In this document: positions 24,447-32,646 of the stretch, in pieces | How the letters are laid out: every line of letters begins with the position of its first letter | Numbering within the stretch: position 1 is the stretch's first letter | DNA from: an uncultured Bacteroidales bacterium | Lineage (GTDB): Bacteria; Bacteroidota; Bacteroidia; Bacteroidales; FEN-979 | Direction: 5' to 3' | Assembly: GCA_903926565.1 (NCBI GenBank) | Contig: CAIYJU010000180.1 | Span: forward strand, 1 to 43,941 | DNA length: 43,941 nucleotides | The notes under the pieces: generated by a model | Seen by the model: the letters and a program-made list of their open reading frames with translations, nothing else | Databases searched by the model: none | What the model was told of the DNA's origin: nothing | Program-made: the position numbers and the translations under genes

Positions 24447-25955
24447 TCAGCCATTACGGATTTTATCAAGCAGGAAATCCATCCCGGTCAACTCGCCGGA
24501 AGTGACAATTGCACTTAAGGATACTCCGAGAACACCGTGCATATTCAAATTCTGCCCGGTCAGTAAAAGGTTGGGTATCTTGGTACGGTGTGAAACAAAT
24601 GTTCTGAGTGGTTCCCGGCAGTCCCGTAATACTCCGTAGAGGGAACCATCCGGAGTTCCTGTGTGGTCGCGCCAGGTAAGCGGCGTTGTAGCGTGAAAGG
24701 CCCTGATACAGTTTTTGAAGCCGGGATGTTGCTTTTCAACGAATTCCAGAAGCCGGGATGATTTCTCTTCTTTGAAGGCTTCGTAACCCATGCCTCGAAC
24801 CGCGGGTTTAAACCCGCGGTTATGGGTACCTGCCCAGGGTCGGCACTCATCAAACCGCATATAGGTCATGATGGAAGCGGTCCGGGCAGTTCCATCCGGG
24901 CCTTCCGTCAGGAACATCGCATAATTTTCGGGCCATTTATCAGGTTGATAATCAATTCCATTCCAAACATTCTCAGGCCTCGAATAGTAATAAAGATTAT
25001 GGTTATGGTATGGAAACACTCCCTCTTTGAAAACAACATTTAAAACAAAGGCACTGGTGGTATTTTCAAACCCTGCAAGGCGGTCAAGGTAAGCCTTTCT
25101 GAACAGATCCGTCCTGGTCAAACCGATGGTGGTAACCGGATGCAGGTCAGAGATCACCCAGGTTCCTGAAAATTCCCTTCCATCTTCCGTGATTACCCGG
25201 CTGACCTTTCCCTCTTCAACGTCGATTTTGGTCACCTCCGCATTTCTGAGAATCATGCCTCCGGCTGACAGGATTACCTTTTCAAGGATGTCTGCAATCT
25301 GCATTCCGCCGCCTTCACAATGCCAGGCACTCTCAATGTAACTGTTTACAATCAGGGCATGGATGTAAAAAGGTGTCTGATCAGCAACACCGGCATATAA
25401 CCAGTTATTACCAGCAAGGACGTTCTGCAGCAACCTGTCTGAGACACATGAATTTATCGTATCCCGGGCATTGATGTCAAGCATCGGGAACTTATCTGTA
25501 AAATCACCCAGCCTGAGGTTGTACAGCGGGAAATATCCGCAGGCCTCCCGTATCTTTTCACAATATTTTTCAATGCCGGCACGCTCATCCGGGAATATTG
25601 CAGCCAGTTTGTCAATAAAGCGCGGATAGGTCTGGGCAAACGGATACACAGTTTTATCATCACCAAACTGTATCATATCAAAGCCATCCTGATCGAGGCG
25701 TTTCAGCTTTAATCCCGGGAGCAGTCCGATGTATGAGAATATTTTATGCAGCGTTTGCCCTTCATCCAACCCGCCAATATAGTGCACCCCGGTGTCAAAC
25801 AAGGCACCATCACGATAATAACTTTGAAGGCAACCTCCAATCCCGGCATTTTTCTCAAGAACTGTAACTTTATAGCCATTCTTCCCAAGGATGGCTCCGC
25901 AAAGCAACCCGCCGAGGCCGCTCCCGATAATAACCACATCGGAAAAATTATTCAT
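24447..25955 (-). CDS. FAD-dependent oxidoreductase (phytoene desaturase/CrtI-like)
   Basis: This 502-residue flavoprotein has an N-terminal Rossmann motif GSGLGG (11-16) with the ribose-binding Glu34, and the family segment GGCLQSYYRDGALFDTGVHYIGG. The C-terminus has the closing FAD motif near LLLTGQNLNMHGVLG. CrtI-type enzymes desaturate, saturate or isomerise long conjugated chains, so a polyene acyl chain is a plausible substrate. Residues about 377-390 are encoded by a near-42-bp palindrome that looks inserted in frame. It overlaps the fusion-protein gene by 8 bp and is followed by the C45 gene after 3 bp. Confidence 0.87.
   Translation of the reverse strand: MNNFSDVVIIGSGLGGLLCGAILGKNGYKVTVLEKNAGIGGCLQSYYRDGALFDTGVHYIGGLDEGQTLHKIFSYIGLLPGLKLKRLDQDGFDMIQFGDDKTVYPFAQTYPRFIDKLAAIFPDERAGIEKYCEKIREACGYFPLYNLRLGDFTDKFPMLDINARDTINSCVSDRLLQNVLAGNNWLYAGVADQTPFYIHALIVNSYIESAWHCEGGGMQIADILEKVILSAGGMILRNAEVTKIDVEEGKVSRVITEDGREFSGTWVISDLHPVTTIGLTRTDLFRKAYLDRLAGFENTTSAFVLNVVFKEGVFPYHNHNLYYYSRPENVWNGIDYQPDKWPENYAMFLTEGPDGTARTASIMTYMRFDECRPWAGTHNRGFKPAVRGMGYEAFKEEKSSRLLEFVEKQHPGFKNCIRAFHATTPLTWRDHTGTPDGSLYGVLRDCREPLRTFVSHRTKIPNLLLTGQNLNMHGVLGVSLSAIVTSGELTGMDFLLDKIRNG
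24786..24827. repeat. REP-like palindrome inside the oxidoreductase gene
   Basis: AACCGCGGGTTT is followed directly by its exact reverse complement, giving a perfect 24-bp palindrome (24798-24821). It is flanked by ACCCAT (24786-24791) and ATGGGT (24822-24827), a second pair of inverted arms. The reading frame of the flavoprotein passes through it unbroken. It looks like a small palindromic element tolerated as a surface loop. Confidence 0.7.
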
Positions 25956-28900
25956 TCGGCCTCCTTTGAAATACGATTACAAGGTTAGAGTTCCACTTCT
26001 GATGATCCATGATACGGGCTTGCAAACCAATATTTTCACCAAGTGTCACCATCTCCTCAGCTGAAAAAAAAGTTAGTTTATCCGTTGTTTTGTTGAATCT
26101 GAAAACGCGTGTGGACAGAAACTCTGTCAGGCGGGTAATGCCATGCTTTTTACCGTGATTACTGTCGCCGTCTCTAACAATGATGATCCCGCCAGGCAGC
26201 AATTGAGATGCATGGTTTGTAAATGTCCGCCTCCGCTCCTCCACCGGCAGGTAATGCAGTACATCACTGAAAATCACACAGTTTGCCGGAATTGCCTGAA
26301 ATTCATTCAGGCCTGCATGAACAAACCGGAGGTTTTCAGGCTTATCGAAACCACATTCTGCCACCTCCACTTTTTCTTCGTCATAATCAAATCCCGTGAT
26401 GTTCCTTGCGGGAGCCAGGTATGCGAGCATATAATCCATAAACCCATAACCGCATCCGGCATCGATGATCAGGCCCTCCTTTGGCACCAATTCATGGAAA
26501 AGCTGGTAATTCCTTTCCATCCGAAATTTTATTTTCATATACCATTCCAGCACAGGTCCCTTATACAGGAAATTGTTAACAACCCTTTTTCTTACAAAAT
26601 CAAGGGTGTTAATTTCTCCATTAACCAACGCATAGTGCTTTTTAATTAATCTCTGCACCGTTTTGGTTCGCTCCTGATAGGTTTCACCATGAGCCATGTC
26701 GTTATACTTCATCCTTGGAAGGACTTTAATGGTAAATGTGGTGCTGCGTACAACGAAGCTTCCTTTTGCGATACATTGTGCAGTATTATGAAACACGACC
26801 GGGGTAATATCAAGTTCAAGTTTTTCTGCAAGATAGAAAGCTCCTTTGTGGAACCGTCCAATCCTGCCATCTTTTGTTCTTGTGCCTTCAGGGAAAATGG
26901 CAATGGAATAGCCATCATCAATTTTTGATTTAAGGATATCAATGCCCTGATCGGCCCCTTCAAAGATCGGGTAATACCCTGCCATCCGCACCAGGTAGCC
27001 GAATAACGGGGAATTCCAAACCCATTGATTTGTCAGGAGGATAATTTTGGGACTCAGGCGCAGCATCGAAAGAATGTCGAGCACCGACTGATGGTTGGCC
27101 ACGAATACACATGGTTTGGAATAATCCGGTTTTTCGTCATATACAACCCGCTTTGTCACGCTGGTGATGATGTATATGGTAGCCCAGGCAAATTTACTGA
27201 TCAGCCAATTCAATATTTTCTGCGATCGTTTACGGAAAAACGGGTTTATCCTGATGAGCAGTAACCCTGAAATACTCAGAAACACACAGCCAAGAATGAA
27301 AAAAGTGTAAGCAACAACCGACTGAAAGAACGTTCCTAAACTGATCGGTGGTAACCCCTTGCTTACCGGTCCGCTCACAAACATCCTGAAAAGGAAAGGT
27401 TCAAGCACCTGGGAAACTACAACCACCGAAAGGATCCCAATGATCGAAACCAACGCAATCGACTGCAAGGCAGGGTGTTTGGCAATAAGCAACATGCCAA
27501 AGCCAATCAGCGTGGTAAGTCCCGAGAGTATGATGCTCATGCGGATCACCGGCATCGGTTTTTTCCTGCTTTTATAACCCTGCAACAAACCATCCATGGT
27601 AAAGATGCAGTAATCATCACCCAGCCCGAAAATAAATGTGGAGAGCATGATGTTTACAATGTTGAATTTGACGTGAAGCAAACCCATGATTCCAAGTATC
27701 CATATCCATGAAACAACCATCGGGATAAATGCAATGATGGCCAGTACAAATTTCCCGTACGTTAGCAGCAACGCTAAAAAAACCATCACTGCCGAAAAGA
27801 GAGCGATAAAATTGAAGTCATTCTGGATTATTGACCCCAGTTGCGACGAGAGAAAACTGTTGTCGAGGAGCCTGATCCCGGGTTGGTTCACGACCAGTGC
27901 CTCAACCTGTTTCTGCGATGTAACCGGAACTTTCAGCACAGTAACGATCGTCGCCATGGAAGGAGTCACTGTTGCAACATCTTTTGCAAACACCCTGGTA
28001 AGCAGTTGAAAATCATCCTGATTCATCTGCAGTGTTTTAACATTGAGCAGCGAGTAGAAATTATCAAAGGCATCTGCCCTGAATCCCGATTTTTTTCCTG
28101 ATTGAGTCAATATGGCTTGCAGCTTTGCTATTTTCTCAGGTGAAAAATATTCGCGCCACCGCTTTACGCGTTTCTCCTGTTCCATGGCAGAAGGGAGAAA
28201 ACCGGCAATACCGGTATATCTGACGGGTATTCCTGCCTGGTTCAGTGAATCTGCAAGATCCTTTATGTTGCCGGAAGAGTTCAGTGCCTGGTCGAAGGTT
28301 TGCCCATAAGAGATGACATACAATGAATGTTGCAGATTCTCATTCCCGCGCAGGTTCTGTTCTGTTTTCTTCAAGGCCGGCGACATGTAGTTCAGGTTCA
28401 TCAGGTTGCTGTCAAATTCGATATCACCGGCATAATGAAAAAATACCGGTGTCAGCAGGATGATCGCCCAACGCAGGTATGGCATCTTATCAAGCTGAAC
28501 CTGACCTGCATTCACAAGCCACTTTTTAGCGATTTTCCCTTCATGCACATCTTCACCGATTAAATGAGGAAGGAAAATCAGGGAGAAAAATACCGCGCCG
28601 ATGAGGCCAAACGCCCCAAGTAACCCAAAATCATACAGAATTTCAGCCTTCACAAACAGCAAACAGAGGAAAGCGCCAATGGTGGTCGCGCTGCCGATTG
28701 TCATGGGTTCAACCATGTCACCGACAACCTTTCTGAGATCAGGTTCCTGGAGCCTGTGCGTTAAAATGTGCAACGGGTAGTTAACGGCAATTCCCAGTAA
28801 AACCGAGGTTGCCCCGATGGCAATGAGAGAGATGTCAGGCTTAATTAAAGAGATACAACCGAGGGCAAACACCATTCCAAAAACAACAGGAAGGAAGATA

Positions 28901-29796
28901 AGCACCGGCGTTCGTTTCCTGCGAAACACAGAGGTAATAAGCAGAATAAGGGCAACGCACATAATTGCAAGCGTAATCGCCGCATCATGCTGTATCTGGC
29001 GGGCATTCTCAACAGAAACCGCGGTAGCACCCATAAAACCGCAATCGATGCCGGCAAACTCCTTTTGGCGGCTAAGATCCTCAACAAACCCTTCCAGTAA
29101 ACGGATCAGCTCCTTGTTTTTACCGGTTTCATTGGCAGGATTGGCTGGTTCTATGAATAAGACAAGATTTTTTTTGTTTTTGGTGAAAAAATAGCCATTG
29201 ATAATCTCATATCCTGTAGATTCTCCGAGTTTTTGCAAACGCAGGGCCACGGGATTTGAAATACCTGCCGGATCCCATGGCAATCGTTGCCGGGTTAGTA
29301 TCCCCGCTGGTGTGGAGAGTATCCTGGCATTTTCAGCCATGCGCTGATCCAGGTTTCCTGGCATAAACAACGAGTCAAAATGAGCATAGTCTTTCTCTTC
29401 CAGAAAATACGGGAGGTTTTTGAGTAACGCTTTGTAAACCTCTGTAAAAGGAAAATCATCGGGGCTGGCTGTAACCTTTTTCACCAGGATGCTGTCGATG
29501 GTTCTGATTCGTACCATCAGGCTGTCACAATAGGACATCTTAAGCTCTTCAGGAGATACCGCGGTGTCTTTTGAAGAAACGCTTACAACCAGCTTATCAA
29601 CAATATGGGTGTTTTGTAAAATTTTCCGGTATTCGCTGGTATGCTTATCCATCTGCAGCATCTTGCTGATATCTTCTTCAAATGAGACCCTGAGCGCCAA
29701 CCCGGTGAAAAGAAGGAAAACAGAGAGCAAGGATACCCGGAAAACTATTCGGTGTCCGGCAAAAAAATCGTACGATTTTAAAATCAGACCCTTCAT
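25948..29796 (-). CDS. MMPL-family exporter fused to PlsC-like acyltransferase and SAM methyltransferase
   Basis: This is a 1282-residue three-part protein. Residues 1 to about 820 are an MMPL/RND-type lipid exporter with two periplasmic loops and about 12 helices (LLGIAVNYPLHI at about 333 and FGLGDDYCIF at about 723 are the repeated transport motifs). Residues about 855-1060 form a PlsC-like acyltransferase with HxxxxD (His902-Asp907) and FPEGTR (968-973). Residues about 1080-1280 are a class I methyltransferase with the SAM-binding motif DAGCGYG (1113-1119). Aryl polyene and flexirubin loci normally hold these as separate genes or pairs. It overlaps both neighbours by a few bases. It should acylate and methylate the lipid at the inner face and move it outward. 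Confidence 0.9.
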   Translation of the reverse strand: MKGLILKSYDFFAGHRIVFRVSLLSVFLLFTGLALRVSFEEDISKMLQMDKHTSEYRKILQNTHIVDKLVVSVSSKDTAVSPEELKMSYCDSLMVRIRTIDSILVKKVTASPDDFPFTEVYKALLKNLPYFLEEKDYAHFDSLFMPGNLDQRMAENARILSTPAGILTRQRLPWDPAGISNPVALRLQKLGESTGYEIINGYFFTKNKKNLVLFIEPANPANETGKNKELIRLLEGFVEDLSRQKEFAGIDCGFMGATAVSVENARQIQHDAAITLAIMCVALILLITSVFRRKRTPVLIFLPVVFGMVFALGCISLIKPDISLIAIGATSVLLGIAVNYPLHILTHRLQEPDLRKVVGDMVEPMTIGSATTIGAFLCLLFVKAEILYDFGLLGAFGLIGAVFFSLIFLPHLIGEDVHEGKIAKKWLVNAGQVQLDKMPYLRWAIILLTPVFFHYAGDIEFDSNLMNLNYMSPALKKTEQNLRGNENLQHSLYVISYGQTFDQALNSSGNIKDLADSLNQAGIPVRYTGIAGFLPSAMEQEKRVKRWREYFSPEKIAKLQAILTQSGKKSGFRADAFDNFYSLLNVKTLQMNQDDFQLLTRVFAKDVATVTPSMATIVTVLKVPVTSQKQVEALVVNQPGIRLLDNSFLSSQLGSIIQNDFNFIALFSAVMVFLALLLTYGKFVLAIIAFIPMVVSWIWILGIMGLLHVKFNIVNIMLSTFIFGLGDDYCIFTMDGLLQGYKSRKKPMPVIRMSIILSGLTTLIGFGMLLIAKHPALQSIALVSIIGILSVVVVSQVLEPFLFRMFVSGPVSKGLPPISLGTFFQSVVAYTFFILGCVFLSISGLLLIRINPFFRKRSQKILNWLISKFAWATIYIITSVTKRVVYDEKPDYSKPCVFVANHQSVLDILSMLRLSPKIILLTNQWVWNSPLFGYLVRMAGYYPIFEGADQGIDILKSKIDDGYSIAIFPEGTRTKDGRIGRFHKGAFYLAEKLELDITPVVFHNTAQCIAKGSFVVRSTTFTIKVLPRMKYNDMAHGETYQERTKTVQRLIKKHYALVNGEINTLDFVRKRVVNNFLYKGPVLEWYMKIKFRMERNYQLFHELVPKEGLIIDAGCGYGFMDYMLAYLAPARNITGFDYDEEKVEVAECGFDKPENLRFVHAGLNEFQAIPANCVIFSDVLHYLPVEERRRTFTNHASQLLPGGIIIVRDGDSNHGKKHGITRLTEFLSTRVFRFNKTTDKLTFFSAEEMVTLGENIGLQARIMDHQKWNSNLVIVFQRRPNE

Positions 29797-30392
29797 AACC
29801 TGGTTAATGAGATGATCATTGTAAAAGGCAGATGTTCAAGTTTCATGAAAGATATGTTTGAAGTCCCTTCTTCAAAAACATATAGAAATTTCGAACTTAC
29901 CGACGTTCCTTCCATAACTCTGCCGGAGGTAAACAGATTGGACAGGGAGTCGGCAGTATAAATGATCTGCGTCTTTTTTCCCGGGGAGTAGGTGGTGGAG
30001 TATCCGTTTTGAGAATGTTCCACCGATAAATTTTTATTGCGTATCCTGACCTGGAACAGTGTGCCAAAATCATCGTATAATGTCTTTAAAAAACGCTTGT
30101 GGTTAACTTTAGGGAAGGCATAGTGGAGCTTGTAACGGGATGGATAAAGTTCCATGTCAAGCAGTTTCGGGCCCATCTCTGAGTTCATAACCAATCGTAT
30201 GGTAGAATCGTTCAATCTTTTTACCAGCAGCAATCCGCTGAAATGGAAGGTTTCAACATCGATATTCATCTGGTAGAGACCGACCGAATCAACGGGGTTA
30301 AATAACCCGGTCATTCCGGATTGGGCATGGAGGGAATTAATGGTTATAAATAAGATGATCAAGCAGTTAATGAATTTTAAACACCTCATCAT
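29793..30392 (-). CDS. Periplasmic protein of unknown family
   Basis: This 199-residue exported protein has a signal peptide (about 1-23, ending LHAQ) and a mature part of alternating beta strands (FSGLLLVKRL, TIRLVMNSE, LLDMELYPSRYKLHYAF) that suggests a LolA/LolB-like half-barrel. It has no lipobox Cys. APE clusters carry a small DUF3261 protein in this position, and this could be a distant equivalent, but I cannot confirm it. It overlaps the fusion-protein gene by 4 bp and the LolA-like gene by 26 bp, so the three are tightly coupled. Confidence 0.65.
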   Translation of the reverse strand: MMRCLKFINCLIILFITINSLHAQSGMTGLFNPVDSVGLYQMNIDVETFHFSGLLLVKRLNDSTIRLVMNSEMGPKLLDMELYPSRYKLHYAFPKVNHKRFLKTLYDDFGTLFQVRIRNKNLSVEHSQNGYSTTYSPGKKTQIIYTADSLSNLFTSGRVMEGTSVSSKFLYVFEEGTSNISFMKLEHLPFTMIISLTRL

Positions 30393-31011
30393 TTACAGGA
30401 TTATTGATTACTTTATTGTGAAAAATCAATGTTGTGTGATCTCCGGATGTCTCTGCCAATTCAATTTTATCAACGGCAACATCAATTTTCGAAATAAGAA
30501 TATCGATTCTCTCAAAAAGTGATTTAAGTAATTTTTGCCTGGGGATTAATACCAATTTATACACCCGGGCGTTTTCAGAAATCGTAAGATCAAAATCCTT
30601 TGAATTCAGCACGTTGCCTGTGAAACAGTCGAGGGTGAGCTGGCTTATCAGCTTATACATTTTGTTTGAATTCGCTGAAACGCTTGATTTCTGCTGATTA
30701 TTCCCGATGGTTATCTGGTCATGGTCCATCACAAACAGGAATTTGTAAGGCTTGCTGTATTCCATGCGCAGTCTGTTTTCCCTTTTATATGTAAATGTTC
30801 CCTCAGAGATAATTTTGTTCTCCAGCATGCTGATGCTTTTTTGCTGGGTAAAATCACTTTGAATGCTTGTAATGGCGGATGATCTGGCAGCAAACAACCG
30901 CTTAAATTCTTCGGTATTCTTCACAGGGGTATAACTTTGTGCTACTGCCACACGGCTCATCGTACACAATGCAATACAAATAAACATAACAGAAGAAATA
31001 ATTTGTCGCAT
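30367..31011 (-). CDS. LolA-like outer-membrane lipid carrier
   Basis: This protein of about 214 residues from ATG 31011 has a signal peptide ending VAVAQ. The mature part has LolA features: ITSIQSDFTQQKSISML, then GTFTYKRENRLRMEYSKPYKFLFVMDHDQITI and repeated antiparallel strands. LolA-type proteins carry lipids or lipoproteins across the periplasm, and dedicated copies accompany aryl polyene clusters beside MMPL exporters. It is the first gene of block B, so it probably receives the product from the fusion exporter next to it. The frame extends to an ATG at 31032, giving seven more residues. Confidence 0.82.
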   Translation of the reverse strand: MRQIISSVMFICIALCTMSRVAVAQSYTPVKNTEEFKRLFAARSSAITSIQSDFTQQKSISMLENKIISEGTFTYKRENRLRMEYSKPYKFLFVMDHDQITIGNNQQKSSVSANSNKMYKLISQLTLDCFTGNVLNSKDFDLTISENARVYKLVLIPRQKLLKSLFERIDILISKIDVAVDKIELAETSGDHTTLIFHNKVINNPVNDEVFKIH

Positions 31012-31200
31012 AAAAAGAGGTGATTTTAGCACTTGTTTAAGGTCAGGAAAGGGTTGTTACAGGACAGTTAACAAGATTCATTCTACATTAATAAATCTGA
31101 AATACAACGCTTTACATTTTCATCATTAAAAACAGGTGAAGATGCAAACTTAAGCAAAACTTTCAAGGTGTCTGAGGCAGAAATACATAATATTTATGTG

Positions 31201-31208
31201 TATTTTTG
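31201..31208 (+). promoter_or_regulatory. -7 box (TATTTTTG) for biosynthetic block C
   Basis: TATTTTTG is an exact TAnnTTTG match, with predicted transcript start near 31214 and the first start codon at 31229. No clear -33 TTG is found at the right distance, so expression may need an activator. The divergent block B promoter in the same 217-bp gap could not be placed. Confidence 0.45.
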
Positions 31209-31228
31209 CCGGATAAAAGTGCAGGATT

Positions 31229-32233
31229 ATGGTTAAACTTGAATTTGAGCACCGTCAGGCCGGGCATTGTGAAAGTGGTGTAACACGAAACCTGTTAAAC
31301 TATCATCATCTGATGATCAGCGAACCCATGGCCTTTGGAATAGGCGCCGGGTTGTTTTTCAGCTACCTTCCGTTCCTCAAGATGCAGCATGCCCCCACAA
31401 CCTCATTCAGGGTTTGGCCGGGACAGGTATTTGACCGGGCAACAAAAGAACTTGGTGTAACAACCGCGATTCACAAATTCAGGAATCCAAAGGATTCAAT
31501 GGATAAGCTCAATGAAGTATTGGAGCAGGGATACCCGGTCGGACTCCAGGTCGGAACTTTTCATCTGCCTTTTTTCCCCCCTGAATACCGCATGCATTAC
31601 AACATGCACAACATGATTGTTTACGGCCATGATAATGGCAACTATTTCATCAGCGATACAGTAATGGAACACCTGGTTGAAATTAATTATGAAGACCTTA
31701 TCCGCGTCAGGTATGCCAAAGGAGCGTTTGCACCGATGGGCAGGATGTATTATCCGACGCATGTACCCAGCGATATTGACATAAAGCCCTCTATAATCAG
31801 GGGTATTCGGAAAACTGCCAACAACATGATTGGAATCCCTTTCCCGCTTGTCGGGGTAAAAGGCATCAGGTACCTTGCCGGCCGCATGCGTAAATGGGAG
31901 AAAAATCTGGGTCCTGAAAAAGCCTCGTATTACCTGGGCCAGGTATTGCGGATGGAAGAGGAGGTTGGTACAGCCGGCGCCGGCTTCCGATTTATCTATG
32001 GTGCATTCCTTGAAGAGGCTTCAATGGTTTTAGATCAGCCATGGCTAAAGGAATTATCCATTGAGATGGGTGAAAATGCAAACAAATGGCGCGAGTTTTC
32101 CTATCTTGGATCCCGCAATTGCAAAAAAAGGGGTAAACCTGAGCAGTCGTATGATTTCCTGGCAGACATTCTGCTGGAAGTCGCCGGCCGCGAAGAGAAG
32201 ATATTTAAAAAGCTTTCTACAATAAAATCTTAG
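31229..32233 (+). CDS. BtrH-like acyl-ACP transferase, copy 1
   Basis: This 334-residue protein has a BtrH N-terminal domain. BtrH of the butirosin pathway transfers an acyl group from an ACP to an amine. A papain/C39-like triad is visible: Cys14 in AGHCESG, His127 in MHYNMHNMIVYG and Asp143 in YFISDTVME. The C-terminal half (about 180-330) is the helical second domain (FPLVGVKGIRYLAGRMRKW, GAGFRFIYGAFLEEA). It probably moves the aryl-polyene acyl chain from ACP onto an amino or hydroxyl acceptor. It is the first gene of block C and a paralogue of the gene at 32647. Confidence 0.8.
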   Translation: MVKLEFEHRQAGHCESGVTRNLLNYHHLMISEPMAFGIGAGLFFSYLPFLKMQHAPTTSFRVWPGQVFDRATKELGVTTAIHKFRNPKDSMDKLNEVLEQGYPVGLQVGTFHLPFFPPEYRMHYNMHNMIVYGHDNGNYFISDTVMEHLVEINYEDLIRVRYAKGAFAPMGRMYYPTHVPSDIDIKPSIIRGIRKTANNMIGIPFPLVGVKGIRYLAGRMRKWEKNLGPEKASYYLGQVLRMEEEVGTAGAGFRFIYGAFLEEASMVLDQPWLKELSIEMGENANKWREFSYLGSRNCKKRGKPEQSYDFLADILLEVAGREEKIFKKLSTIKS

Positions 32234-32237
32234 TAGC

Positions 32238-32633
32238 ATGGACGAAAGTCAGAATCCTGTATATAAAGACAAAGCTCATGGCCAGTTTCGCGAACTTTCT
32301 TACTCATACAAAGATGGAGGAAATTTCGATCAGACTGTCGGATTCCATGACCAGGTTGACCGTTTGGTACTGCAACAGGCCTGGGATCTTTTTCATGAGC
32401 GTATAGAAGCGGCAAAGCAACGCGTTCTTGCCGGCGAAGTCAGCCCCATCGTGTATTACATGGAAAAAAACCTGCTTGACCCTTTAAATCTCTCGATGAT
32501 GGCAGGATTTTCAGTGTGGCGCGTGAAATGGCACTTCAGACCCGGAGTTTTTAAACGGTTGAAAGAACCAACACTCCAAAAGTATGCAGCTGCATTTAAC
32601 ATCACCTTAGACCAGCTTAAAAAAGTTGATTAA
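32238..32633 (+). CDS. Small HTH-like protein, cluster paralogue 2
   Basis: This 131-residue protein is related to the one at 22333-22755. Both have SPIxYYMEK, a WRVKxH helix, VFKRLK/VFKKLK, then T-L-x-x-Y-A-x-x-F and a final Q-L. The C-terminal 60 residues look like an XRE-type helix-turn-helix, but no experimental family is known to me. Its place between two BtrH-like genes (4-bp and 13-bp gaps) suggests it acts with them, as an adaptor or a local regulator. The shared YYMEK stretch might be a protein-contact site (inference). Confidence 0.72.
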   Translation: MDESQNPVYKDKAHGQFRELSYSYKDGGNFDQTVGFHDQVDRLVLQQAWDLFHERIEAAKQRVLAGEVSPIVYYMEKNLLDPLNLSMMAGFSVWRVKWHFRPGVFKRLKEPTLQKYAAAFNITLDQLKKVD

Positions 32634-32646
32634 CTAATTATTTTTC

